This document shows, piece after piece, positions 11,270 through 23,800 of a DNA stretch of 64,000 nt. Each line of letters starts with the position of its first letter. The first letter of the stretch is position 1. Both the position numbers and the translations under genes were made by a program. The notes under the pieces are model-generated. The model saw only the letters and a program-made list of their open reading frames with translations. It was not told where the DNA came from and ran no database searches. The stretch spans positions 18,511,764 to 18,575,763 of the forward strand of contig NC_088306.1 in NCBI RefSeq assembly GCF_032854445.1. Direction: 5' to 3'. Source of the DNA: Liolophura sinensis (lineage: Eukaryota > Mollusca > Polyplacophora > Chitonida > Chitonidae).

Positions 11270-12370
11270 ATGACTTCATCCATTCCGTCTGTGAAGACAA
11301 TGGGTACGAATAATTTGTTCGGTTGGATTTTGGCGGGAATCGCAGTACCAACGTGTCTGGCAAATGGCTTGTTGATCTACGTCTTATGTACTCAGAGGCG
11401 GTTGTGGACAGTCACCAACCAGATAATAGTGTCAATGGCGGCTAGTGACCTTGCAGTTGGCATGATTACCCTTCCTCTTAGAGTCTTGACGACGTTTTCA
11501 CCCCAGCTGATGCAGTATGATGCCATATGCCTCACAATCCATATAGCGTCGTTTTTCTTCTCGGCTGCTTCGCTCTATCATCTGCTGGCCATTACCGTTG
11601 AGCGGTTCTGTGCCATAGTGTATCCCTTAAGATACAAGGCCATCTTCACCCCAAGGACATCCAGGGCGGCTATTTTAAGTTCCTGGGCATTTCCTGTAAT
11701 ATACGCAGTTACCCCATTCTTTAAACACCAAAGTACAGAGAGTTCAGTGACGCCAATTCCATTCAACAATAAAACATCAAGTACCACGGGATCGCCGTCC
11801 GAATGGACAACAAATGGGATAGCGGAAACTAGTGTTGGAATAACCGATTTGAAATCCGATCCCAACAAGGTATTTCTGCTGAATACGACCCTTGAGCCAA
11901 ATCAATCTCACCCGGATTGCCAATACGGCAGAAACATAACTTGTCCTATTCAGTCAGTGATGTACTTGTCAATCATTATCATTTTTCTGGTCATGATGTT
12001 ATTATACCTGAAGATTTTCTGGGTGGCACTCCAACAGATACACAAAATCAACACTGCTCAGCCGTCGGCGCCATGGACATCAACATTCAAGAAAGAAGTA
12101 CGGGCGTTCATTGTGTCGGCAATTGCCGTGGTTTGGTTCTTCGTCACATACAGCCCGCTCCTAGCACGATTTGTCACGCTCTGTTTTCTTGGAAAGCCTG
12201 ATACTCTTAACTGGGAGACCGTCCTAGCACTTAGTCTGGTTTACTTCAATTCAACCATAAACCCTTTCATTTACGGTCTTTTGTCACGGGACATTCGAAC
12301 GGCCATTTTCCACCAACTTGGTAAGAAATTGTGCCCGAGTCGAATCCGTTGCGCTGAAATCGACCACTGA
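11270..12370 (+). CDS. Class A (rhodopsin-like) G-protein-coupled receptor, single exon, ligand unknown
   Basis: Seven-helix receptor of 366 residues from the first in-frame ATG (11270). The ATG at 11300 has a stronger Kozak context (aca ATG g) and would give 356. Approximate helices: TM1 15-40 (N32 in ANGLLIY), TM2 50-75 (D60), TM3 86-112 ending ERF (111-113, the DRY position), TM4 131-152, TM5 229-255, TM6 278-306, TM7 314-337 with NPFIY (331-335). Extracellular loop 2 is about 76 residues, with sequons at 167, 205, 211 and 222 and cysteines 217 and 225; C87 is the usual TM3 partner. The TM6 CWxP motif reads TYSP, so the toggle tryptophan is tyrosine. Overall form is closest to the amine/adenosine-like group, but no ligand can be named. 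The gene lacks introns, which is common in this class. Confidence 0.93.
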   Translation: MTSSIPSVKTMGTNNLFGWILAGIAVPTCLANGLLIYVLCTQRRLWTVTNQIIVSMAASDLAVGMITLPLRVLTTFSPQLMQYDAICLTIHIASFFFSAASLYHLLAITVERFCAIVYPLRYKAIFTPRTSRAAILSSWAFPVIYAVTPFFKHQSTESSVTPIPFNNKTSSTTGSPSEWTTNGIAETSVGITDLKSDPNKVFLLNTTLEPNQSHPDCQYGRNITCPIQSVMYLSIIIIFLVMMLLYLKIFWVALQQIHKINTAQPSAPWTSTFKKEVRAFIVSAIAVVWFFVTYSPLLARFVTLCFLGKPDTLNWETVLALSLVYFNSTINPFIYGLLSRDIRTAIFHQLGKKLCPSRIRCAEIDH

Positions 12371-12675
12371 CGTTACTAACATCATATGTGACCGGTGTTA
12401 ACAATCCATCGTATTGAAGTCCACACTCGTCTGATCATAAGTATGTTTTACACGCAATACACATTTTGTGCCTTTCAATGTAGCATTTATCTACAGCTGA
12501 CATTTGATATAAGTTCCCAAACTATTTTGGATCAAAGAGGGATACAACATGACCATTCAAGGATCGAGTGAGAATAACGAAGTGTAGCGTGACATCGTCG
12601 AAATTTGGTTGGTGTTCAGTTCTGGGTTTCAAGTAGAACAAAGTATTTGTAGTTCGGTTTCCTTCTTCGATGCAG

Positions 12676-12806
12676 GGTTCCGTTTTACAAAGCGCGCGTA
12701 ATGCTACGTGCAGGTATCTACTATGGCAACCAGTACCGTAGGAATTACGTCACCATGGTAGTTACGCTGACGTAACGCTACCTGGGTTTTGTGAAAAGGG
12801 CCCGAG
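12676..12806. mobile_element. Fold-back MITE (ttttgtgaaaaggg family)
   Basis: Starts gttccgttttacaaagcg and ends gggttttgtgaaaagggccc, complementary ends. The interior has taccgtaggaattacgtc and accatggtagttacg; a relative with the same interior lies at 18233-18362. Confidence 0.65.
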
Positions 12807-13164
12807 TTTTTGTATTTTAGCATGTTTGAAGAGATGTCTGGATATTGAATGCAGTGGTCAGTTATCACAGTTCTTTACAAGTTTGTAACTATAAGAAATT
12901 AGGAGGAAAAGCTGTAGCGTACTTGCATAACAAGACTCATTGTTTTTCATTACTTGCGTTTTTCATTATTATGCAAATTTTGTAACAGTGTTGTTAAAAT
13001 ACGTGCTTCTGATCTGTTACAGATTCTTTACTTATCTTGAATTTTTCTTGTTCACACTAGTAAGTGTTGCATAGCTGCGTGTACACTCACAGAGGGACAC
13101 ATATGTGCGTGTGAACTTAGTCATGTTCCGGTTGAACAGGCCCTCTGACTTACGTAGAATTATG

Positions 13165-13262
13165 TAAAAAAAAAGGCAGCATGTTAATAAAAGGCAGCAT
13201 GTAAAGAAAAGGCAGCATGTAATAAAAAGGCAGCATGTAATAAAAAGGCAGCATGTTAAACC
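13165..13262. repeat. ~20-bp tandem repeat (aaaaaggcagcatgtaat), 5 copies
   Basis: ggcagcatgt recurs five times at about 20-bp spacing. The minus-strand open frame across it (repeated TCCLF) is a by-product of the repeat. Confidence 0.9.
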
Positions 13263-13471
13263 CATTTTATTTATGGTCAATGGTCTAGACTTACTCTAAA
13301 TGCTTATCCTTTTATTATGTTTCCTTATCACATTTAACAAACATTTACATGGGAAAGGTTTAAATGAACCACGCCTCTGGGATTACCAGCAGCGAATCCT
13401 GGTTTATGTAGATATACAGTACAAATGACAACAAACACGTCAAATCAGTTTCTGTTTAATAAATATAACAA

Positions 13472-13477
13472 TTTATT
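13472..13477 (-). promoter_or_regulatory. Candidate poly(A) signal of the dynein heavy chain gene
   Basis: On the minus strand, AATAAA lies about 145 nt after the stop codon. A second AATAAA at 13622-13627 overlaps the stop codon itself (ATAAAATAAAG). Which is used is undecided. Confidence 0.45.
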
Positions 13478-13622
13478 TGGCACATTAACAAAAGATGAGG
13501 TGCACATCAGTTAAAAGTATCACAGAAGATGCCAGGTGTCAACAATAACAAAGTAGATAATTCTACGATTTGGCAGTTGTTGTGGTTTAACAGAAACATC
13601 ATAAGTGGATGACCCTACAACT

Positions 13623-16600
13623 TTATTTTATATCGCAAAGCGCTGCTACCCCACGCAGGATCCAGTGATCAGGGTTTACTGTTGTTCTGAGGACGATGAA
13701 GGAGATGTAGGTGAGATCTGTTCTCTGAGGTTTTTTGTAGATGGGGCACTGGTACAGGCGCGGGTCTTTAGGAGCGGTGGAATTCACGGCAAACATGTGG
13801 ACGACCGGTAGTGGTGTAAAAAGCACCTTTGCCAGGGACTCGGTAAGGCGACAATTACGTCTGTCCCAACCCGCTCCATCCAGGAACAGGCCATACACGT
13901 AGACTCCCTCCTACACAGTAGATAACATACTATGTAACAGCCTGACATTTATATCTTATTTGTTTTAGGCTTTGCATTGTAAACAAAAATATTTAAGTTG
14001 ACCACCTCGATCAAGTTTACATGTAGAGGTTTACATGTAGATCCCAGAAGAAACCGCCATCATTCACCAAGTGTCTAACTAACCTCTGGCCTTAAGGCTG
14101 CAGCAGCCCATGTTACCACCTCAGTCAGGTTCATATGTAAAGGAAACCTGGGATCTCATCCTTTGCCAACACCTATCCAACCTCTAGCCTTAAGGCTGCC
14201 ATAGCCCATGTTACCACCTCAGTCAGGTTTATATGTAGAGGAAACCTGGCAGATCCCAGAGGAAACCTGGCAAATCCCAGAGTAAACCATCATCCTTCAC
14301 CAAATACCTAACTAACCTCTAGCCTTAAGGCTGCGGTAGCCCATGTTACCACCTCAGTCAGGTTCATATGTAGAGGAAACCTGGCAGATCCCAGAAGAAA
14401 CCATCATCCTTCACCAAATACCTAACTAATCTCTGGCTTTAAGGCTGCAGTCGCCCATGTTACCACCTCAGTCAGGTTCATTTGTAGAGGAAACCATCAT
14501 CCTTCACCTCTGGCCTTAAGGCTGAAGGCTGCTCATTTTACAAGGAGGGTGTAAATTATATCCATCATAACCACCACCATAATCGATGCATACTTCAAAC
14601 ACACATTGCCATGGTATCTCGACACCTTCTTCCTGAAGCGGGACCTAAATGAGCTAGCTTGACCAGGGATTTGATCACCAGGCCTTACTAGTCAAGTGCC
14701 TGATCTGCTGTGAAAGCCATAGATAACTCAAGGCAGGACGAGCCCCTTAACACAGACTGCCAGTAGACACATTATCCTGATATGTTTTGATAATTATTAG
14801 CATTTCAGATGATCTTAGGCCATTAATTACTTCTGGTCAAACTGTTTGAGCGGCAAAATAGTTTTCACATTTCATTCCGACTATTTCACCTATATTTTAT
14901 GACAATCTCGGACTTTGTGACAATTTCTGAAAAAATTTAAATAATATGTTCCAAGGAAGCAGGTAAAACATTCAATCAGTGAAGGGAAACGAGGATTGCC
15001 TTACGCATGGAAAGATTTGTAGACGTTATCGTTGATACCTAACGTAATTAATTTGCGAGCTGTTTTGACATACTGCTTCAATATATGGTTTTGATACACA
15101 TGTATCAACAAAATTGTTTGATGGTGTAACAGCTGGCTAGAATGGAGAAAACAACCTGATTACAGAGTAAGTATTACCATTGTAATTACAAGACAAGGTC
15201 AGGTAAGTTGCCTGTATACTTACAGCTGGAGCTGTGGTGATGTCCTCTTTGAAAGCCTTGAGCACATCGTTGTGTAAGGTGACCGAGTCTAATGCCCAGC
15301 CTTTGTGGGCTCGTGTCACTTCTTGCCTCATCGCTGTCAAGAAACCTGAACAACAAACATTAAAGAAAACATGAAATTTATGATTTTATTTTCTTAATAT
15401 GCAATTAAGGATGTGTCCTAGCATATTAAAGTACAAACAATCTCAGGCGTGTTTTTGCGGGGTAAAATTGGCTTTATACTACAGTTTTTCTCAGGCCCCA
15501 GCAGTCGGGCCTAAAATTAAGTAGTTGATTATATGCGTAAAATAAAAAGTTGATTTCTGATATAAAATATGTTCCAAACATGAAGATTTTTTACACAAAC
15601 AAATCTGACATAACCATTTTCATTTCCCACCTGACCATAATGTTTATTTTAGAGGTATATTACATGAGTCCTTAAGTCAAATATTTTAAAATAATATGTA
15701 GACAGAGAGAATTCTAAATGTGACCTAAAGCCTATAACTTAATATAATGGTGAAACTGGAACTGTCAACTTTTCCTTTTGACACAAGTAATACAGAAATG
15801 TACAAAAGTAGGGTTTTCAGTTCCAAATCAAGATATCCACCTGCAGAAAATAAAGGCATAACTGAACCTAGTGTGCTTGTTCATTAATGTTTGATAATAA
15901 GGGTATAACTTTGCTTTTCACATTATTTTGGTTTTATCACATCAGCATTTCCTTGTAGCCATATGCTCAAGAAGTTTTCACTTACATGAGGGTGGAGGAA
16001 ACCAGAGTAAACCACCTACCTTTGGCAACTTACTCACAAACTTTCCCCGTGCACACTTGATGTATAGATAAGTAAACCACATTAGCAGAGACCAATACAC
16101 GTTACACTGCATGTATCGCATGAGCATCACTGACCACTTCTGTCAGCATGGCCCCACAAGCTGTGAGAGTGGGGGGATCTACAACTTCCATGTGCCAGGC
16201 CTGATTTGAACCTGCACCTTGTGTGTAAGTTTCAATGTGAAAGATGACACATGCACAAGGATGGAGGTGCCAACCTATAAGAGATGTTCTCCTATACACT
16301 TCTACATTTACATGATCTCTCTCACCTTGTGGATTGAAAAATCCGGTCATCCAGAACACGTCTGGCCTGCCCACAAAGACCCAGGTGTTGAACTGCTCAT
16401 TCCTCTCCAGCAACTCGGTGAACCAAAAGCCGATGGTTGAGGACTGCCATGACACCTTCCTCCAAGCATTCGGTACACGGGCATCAAACAGGTTGTCCAG
16501 GGCATCACGCAGGCCCTATACAGACAAAACAGGTAAGGGGACAATCTTCACCTCGACTAACCTCTACGGTAGCTACATACAGTTATGTATTTATGTAGGT

Positions 16601-19600
16601 TCCTCACTCCCTCACTGAAGTTACATTCACAAGAATACAACTTCATAACATCACCCTGATACAGCACTGACCGCTTTTTAAAGTCACTGCTATGATCTAC
16701 ATCATCAAGCTTTCTCCAAAGAAAAGATCCAGCCGACTTTCAAACAAATAAGATGAAAACACAAGAACAGAATAGCGTACCTCACTCATGATGATTGTGC
16801 CCTCTATGGCCAGTTTGAGGTCTGTCAGTGTGAGTCTTACAGCTGTGATCACCTTCTGCATCCTGTCAATCTCCTGGCGCAGGAAGATGTTCAGCGGCTG
16901 CAGCATGCCCATTTTACGCAGTCGCTCCTTCACCTAGTAAACAACAATCAAACAAGGTAGGTAAACGCCACATGCTAAACTGCATGGAGTCAAACACATC
17001 TAATACAGCATTCCGAGCATCTTCACAGGCCTTCCGTTGGATACCAGAGGGAAAAGCTTTGATAAAAATTATACCCCTCTGACAACACAAAATATTCAAC
17101 TACATATCCAAGCAAATGCTACTAGATGAACAGGAATGGGGAAGGAAATATAGGCTACTGTAGGTAACATATTAGAGGAAACACAGTGTACCAGTATTGG
17201 ACATTTCATGAAATGACATGAAAACACAAAGTTTGAAACACACAGATGTGACGCCCAGATTCTCTCCTGTTTTCTATAGATGGAACCTAACTAGACAGAC
17301 TTTTGATTACCAATCAAGTGTAAAGTTTCTGGGAAAACTAATACTTCATTGGCTTTTTACTGAAAACAAGAGAGACTTCTGTCTGAGAGCAAATAATCAC
17401 AACTTGTGATAAGCAAAGGATATGCAATCAGTAGCAATTATGGCAACATCCCACTTTGTCTTACGTACCTACTTTCTTCTTTTATATTTATTTATAATTT
17501 TTATGCTGTTTCTACATAATAGTCCATTAAGGACAACTTATTACGCACATTTATGATAGTTCTATTGAACTGAGCTGAACCTTTGGGTGTCAGTTAGCAT
17601 TTCATCTCACCAAATGTGGGCTATAATCTGCGGGAAGTTTTTCTAGCATGTCTTCAGCCATCTTGTAGACAACACTTTCCCTGGTCTCTCCTCCCCCTCC
17701 CCCGCTGTCTTTAGGCTGGATGCTGAGAATACTGTCCAGTACACTGCGGGCCAGGTTACTCTGGTACCTAAACAGAACCATCCAAAGAAGGTAAACTTTA
17801 GCTCTAATTACCCATGTGAGTTAGGTGCGTAACCTTGGGGTTAAACCATGCCAGGTTAAACCACGGGGAAAAAGACAAACCTGAGGCCAAAGACCATACG
17901 GGGGTAATCTGGCTCTGATTTCCTCACACAAATGCTGGTACCTCAACCACCTGACATACTTCCATGGCATATTGAACATTCACGAAATCCACGATGCTGA
18001 AATTGGTATACAGCAATTTCAAAGATTTTCATCATAGGTGTTATAAGTGCAGGCAGCAGGTTCTGTGGGACTATGTTAGCATAACCATAACACGAACCTC
18101 TCCGGGCAAAAAATGAACTGTAACACTGAACAGACATATGTCAGATGTACATGATGAACAACTTAGATGTTCTTTAGCGGACATCTTTACCTTGAGGACA
18201 GCACACTGAGAACCGAGGAGTACAGGGAAGTGATGTGCTAGTATACAAGTACTCTTAACGTTATGTTCATTTAACTACCACTGCAACCAGTGCTGTAGGC
18301 ATTATGGTGTCATGGTAGTTGCAAGGTCGTAACGTCAAGAGAGCGTCAGGAAACCGGGCTCAGGGCTAACTTAATGATTTCTCAATTCATTTTCTCAAAT
18401 TCATGGCATGTTGTCCTGTCAGTGTATGGTTTATTGGTATTACTTTTACACAACAATTCTTGACACTAAATTATTGTACTTATTTTGTGAAATACACAAT
18501 AAAGTAATAACACAAATTATCTAAATGCCTACGACCATTTATTTGGCGCAACATAACTTCATTTCTCAATTTGGTGGAAAGAAATACAGCTGTTCAAAAC
18601 AAGATTACACTAAACTATTTAAGATTCATACGTGATATCGGCATTGGAATGTAAGCCAAAGGCCTCTGGGGAATCAACCACAGGAAGCTCTTCTATATAC
18701 TCCAGGAACTGGTCCACTGTGCGACACTTGGGAATCTTGTATCTGGTGTAGAACTGGAAGGACTCCGCAAACATGAAATCTCCAAACCAGACCTACACAG
18801 AAAGTCAAAGGTACATGCTAATAGCTTTAGCTAAAAATGAAATCTCCAAACCACAGGGAGTCAAATGTACATGGTAAAAAGTTTCATACAGCTAAAACAA
18901 GTTTTAGCAGTGTGTTAGCGAATATTTGAAATGCTTACCCTGGCAAATGTGTTGAGCAGCCTTTTGTCATAGTCATCAGTAACCCTGCCTCCATATTGTA
19001 CTTCTCCAAACATGTACCTGACAGTGTTCCAGGATATCCCCTGGGCCACAACAAACAAACACAGTAACACATCAGAGGAAATGATGGTAAGGCATGGTAA
19101 ATGCATACATTCAACTAACTGACTGAATCAAGTCAAGTTGGCTTTCTTGCTTTCAGCACTCATCATATTGAAGGGGAAAGGCCAAATATTGTAAGAATGC
19201 TAGGACTGCATGGTTGGGGTTTCACTTTTGGTATTTTCAGCATGGTGTTTAACGGATTCAGCAATATAAATATGAATTTACATTAACATTGAAAGTCATG
19301 TTGAACCTCAAGTACACAAAAAAAAAATTTTGTAACAAAGCTACAAATATTTGATATGTATCATTGCATGAACATATAACCACTTACTTTCAGATCGATA
19401 AACATTAATATTTTCTCACACAAAATATCAATTAATTAATTGATCCTGTAGATTCTAATACAACCATGCCAAACTTTATTTGTTACAAAATGCTACATAA
19501 TGTATTACATATACACATCCAGTAATACAGGAAAAGTGTAATTCAAACACACAACACACTAAGTTTGACTTCAATATTTCAGCAATTCATTTTGCTCCCA

Positions 19601-20859
19601 TCAAGGGGAACTATGGTAGTCTAAATGGGTTGTTTGTTTACAGGAGTCACCATATTAATGTCTTCTACAACTTATAAGAGGAGCATTAGGCTTATAATGA
19701 TGGAGTCCTTAGTACCTTTTTGATATCACAGTCATCAAGATGGTTCTGTACAAACTGTACGCTAGCATACCAATCTGCTGAGTTAAACTCATACGGGATA
19801 TTCCAGCCAAGAGGGCCAAATTTACGTCTTTCCTACAACATAAAAACGAGATGTAAAATGTTACAATGCTGGTAATATTGCATACCACATCATCAGCTAA
19901 TTGTATAGTAATAATGTAGGATTAGGACAGCTTAATGCCTTCAGCATGAACATAATAATAATGCCCAATAGAGGGAAACATCTGCATATTTATTAACTTA
20001 TTTTATACGTATTTCATCAACATTTTCACATCTTTGCAAGGTGTTTATTCAGGCAAATTCTGAGGGCATTATTTTGTGTGGACTGATAAAATTCTACTTT
20101 TTGAGGAGCCATGAAATTGGTCAACCCAACCATATAGTTATATCTCCAAAATCAAATTTAAAACATGCATAAATTGCATTGAAAGTTGCTCTTTCATTTG
20201 CCAAAAAGGTTGAGGAATTAGGGTAAATTTTATGGGTTGAGGAAACCAGAGTGCCTAGAGTAAACCATTGACCTTCTCCACACACATGACAAACCGTATA
20301 ACTTGGCAGAATTAGCAAGAGTTGGATTTGAACACAAAACCTCCATGGTGAAGGATCATAGTCGAGAATGTTTCACTTATATGATGTCGGCCAGCATTAT
20401 GGTGGGAGGAAACCAGGCAAAGCCACGACCATCTGAGAGACCTTCATACGGATAGAGAGGAGCCAGCATGAGCTGGATTTGAACTCACAGTGACTGCATT
20501 GATGAGAGGCTCCTCGCTGACGTGCTAACCCCATTGGCTACAGAGGCCCCATCACGTGCTTGAGCCTGCATGGCAGGGCCCCTTTTACAATTTAAACAGT
20601 TTTAAACAATAACTACGAAATGACAACTTCAATTGGCCATGAAGCTGACAAATGCTGTGGACAAAGCAGTAATAGATACATGAAAGTTTAGATTTCTCTG
20701 TACCTGGACAACAGTGTGCATGAAGGAGACTGCATAGAGAATGGGTTTCCACTGAGGTAAGGAAACCACGTCCAGGAAGTCCTGGGTTATCCCAGCATAC
20801 GTCCTCTTCAGTCCAGCCTTGATCCCTTGTGGCGGTTCATTGGTGAACTTAATGGAGGC
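13623..20859 (-). CDS. DNAH5/8: Dynein exons for the C-terminal domain and stop
   Basis: Exons 20704-20859 ([20 protein letters not shown]), 19716-19832 ([20 protein letters not shown]), 18939-19040 ([20 protein letters not shown]), 18632-18792 ([20 protein letters not shown]), 17611-17767 (with a GGGGGE run), 16781-16933 ([20 protein letters not shown]), 16326-16515 ([20 protein letters not shown]), 15224-15345 ([20 protein letters not shown]) and 13623-13910 ([19 protein letters not shown] ... [17 protein letters not shown]). All nine are intact. The C-terminal residues agree with the vertebrate DNAH5/DNAH8 ending. Confidence 0.96.
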
Positions 20860-23800
20860 CTGTCATACAGGAAACAGTTACAAACAGTCACCGTTAACAC
20901 TGCAGCATATTTAGAAGTTGATTTTTTAGAATACATCTATGGACAAAGGCCTTTAATGTCCACTTTATGTAATAATGGATGCAGTATTTTGGACTACTTT
21001 GCACATATGGATAGTTTAAAAAATATGAGGATTCTATTGGCAGTCCACACCTGGAAGCTCTCATGAGTAACATGACAGTACATACCTGTAGATGACTGAT
21101 AGGGAAGTGAGGGTGGGGCTCTGTGGTGATCCACACCCAGAAGCTCTCAGTAGTAACATGACAGTACATACCTGTAGCAGACTGATAGGGAAGTGAGGGT
21201 GGGGCTCTGTGGTGATCCACACCCAGAAGCTCTCAGTAGTAACATGACAGTACATACCTGTAGATGACTGATAGGGAAGTGAGGGTGGGGCTCTGTGGTG
21301 ATCCACACCTGGAAGCTCTCAGTAGTAACATGACAGTACATACCTGTAGCAGACTGATAGGGAAGTGAGGGTGGGGCTCTGTGGTGATCCACACCCAGAA
21401 GCTCTCATTACCAATATGACAGTATATACCTGTATCAGACTGACAGGGAAGTGATCCACACCCAAAAGCTCTCAGTAGTAACATGACAGTACATACCTGT
21501 AGCAGACTGATAGGGAAGTGAGGGTGGGGCTCTGTGGTGATCCACACCCAGAAGCTCTCAGTAGTAACATGACAGTACATACCTGTAGCAGACTGATAGG
21601 GAAGTGAGGGTGGGGCTCTGTGGTGATCCACACCCAGAAGCTCTCAGTAGTAACATGACAGTACATACCTGTAGCAGACTGATAGGGAAGTGAGGGTGGG
21701 GCTCTGTGGTGATCCACACCCAGAAGCTCTCAGTAGTAACATAACAGTACATACCTGTAGATGACTGATAGGGAAGTGAGGGTGGGGCTCTGTGGTGATC
21801 CACACCCAGAAGCTCTCAGTAGTAACATGACAGTACATACCTGTAGCAGACTAATAGGGAAGTGAGGGTGGGGCTCTGTGGTGATCCACACCCAGAAGCT
21901 CTCAGTAGTAACATGACAGTACATACCTGTAGATGACTGATAGGGAAGTGAGGGTGGGGCTCTGTGGTGATCCACACCCAGAAGCTCTCAGTAGTAACAT
22001 AACAGTACATACCTGTAGCAGACTGATAGGGAAGTGAGAGTGGGGCTCTGTGGTGATCCACACCCAGAAGCTCTCAGTAGTAACATGACAGTACATACCT
22101 GTAGCAGACTGATAGGGAAGTGAGGGTGGGGCTCTGTGGTGATCCACACCCAGAAGCTCTCAGTAGTAACATGACAGTACATACCTGTAGATGACTGATA
22201 GGGAAGTGAGGGTGGGGCTCTGTGGTGATCCACACCTGGAAGCTCTCAGTAGTAACATGACAGTACATACCTGTAGCAGACTAATAGGGAAGTGAGGGTG
22301 GGGCTCTGTGGTGATCCACACCCAGAAGCTCTCATTACTAATATAACAGTATATACCTGTAGCAGACTGATAGGGAAGTGAGGGTGGGGCTCTGTGGTGA
22401 TCCACACCCAGAAGCTCTCAGTAGTAACATAACAGTACATACCTGTAGATGACTGATAGGGAAGTGAGGGTGGGGCTCTGTGGTGATCCACACCCAGAAG
22501 CTCTCAGTAGTAACATGACAGTACATACCTGTAGCAGACTGATAGGGAAGTGAGGGTGGGGCTCTGTGGTGATCCACACCCAGAAGCTCTCAGTAGTAAC
22601 ATGACAGTACATACCTGTAGATGACTGATAGGGAAGTGAGGGTGGGGCTCTGTGGTGATCCACACCTGGAAGCTCTCAGTAGTAACATGACAGTACATAC
22701 CTGTAGCAGACTAATAGGGAAGTGAGGGTGGGGCTCTGTGGTGATCCACACCCAGAAGCTCTCATTACTAATATAACAGTATATACCTGTATCAGACTGA
22801 CAGGGAAGTGAGGGTGGGGCTCTGTGGTGATCCACACCCAAAAGCTCTCAGTAGTAACATGACAGTACATACCTGTAGCAGACTGATAGGGAAGTGAGGG
22901 TGGGGCTCTGTGGTGATCCACACCCAGAAGCTCTCAGTAGTAACATGACAGTACATACCTGTAGCAGACTGATAGGGAAGTGAGGGTGGGGCTCTGTGGT
23001 GATCCACACCCAGAAGCTCTCAGTAGTAACATGACAGTACATACCTGTAGCAGACTGATAGGGAAGTGAGGGTGGGGCTCTGTGGTGATCCACACCCAGA
23101 AGCTCTCAGTAGTAACATGACAGCACATACCTGTAGCAGACTGATAGGGAAGTGAGGGTGGGGCTCTGTGGTGATCCACACCCAGAAGCTCTCAGTAGTA
23201 ACATAACAGTACATACCTGTAGATGACTGATAGGGAAGTGAGGGTGGGGCTCTGTGGTGATCCACACCCAGAAGCTCTCAGTAGTAACATGACAGTACAT
23301 ACCTGTAGCAGACTGATAGGGAAGTGAGGGTGGGGCTCTGTGGTGATCCACACCTGGAAGCTCTCAGTAGTAACATGACAGTACATACCTGTAGCAGACT
23401 AATAGGGAAGTGAGGGTGGGGCTCTGTGGTGATCCACACCCAGAAGCTCTCATTACTAATATAACAGTATATACCTGTATCAGACTGATAGGGAAGTGAG
23501 GGTGGGGCTCTGTGGTGATCCACACCCAGAAGCTCTCAGTAGTAACATGACAGTACATACCTGTAGCAGACTGATAGGGAAGTGAGGGTGGGGCTCTGTG
23601 GTGATCCACACCCAGAAGCTCTCAGTAGTAACATGACAGTACATACCTGTAGCAGACTGATAGGGAAGTGAGGGTGGGGCTCTGTGGTGATCCACACCCA
23701 GAAGCTCTCAGTAGTAACATGACAGTACATACCTGTAGCAGACTGATAGGGAAGTGAGGGTGGGGCTCTGTGGTGATCCACACCCAGAAGCTCTCAGTAG

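Larger units (their letters stand above)
12371..13450. other. Intergenic / 3' UTR region between convergent GPCR and dynein genes
   Basis: Contains a fold-back element (12676-12806) and a short tandem array (13165-13262). No gene is recognised on either strand. Confidence 0.6.
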
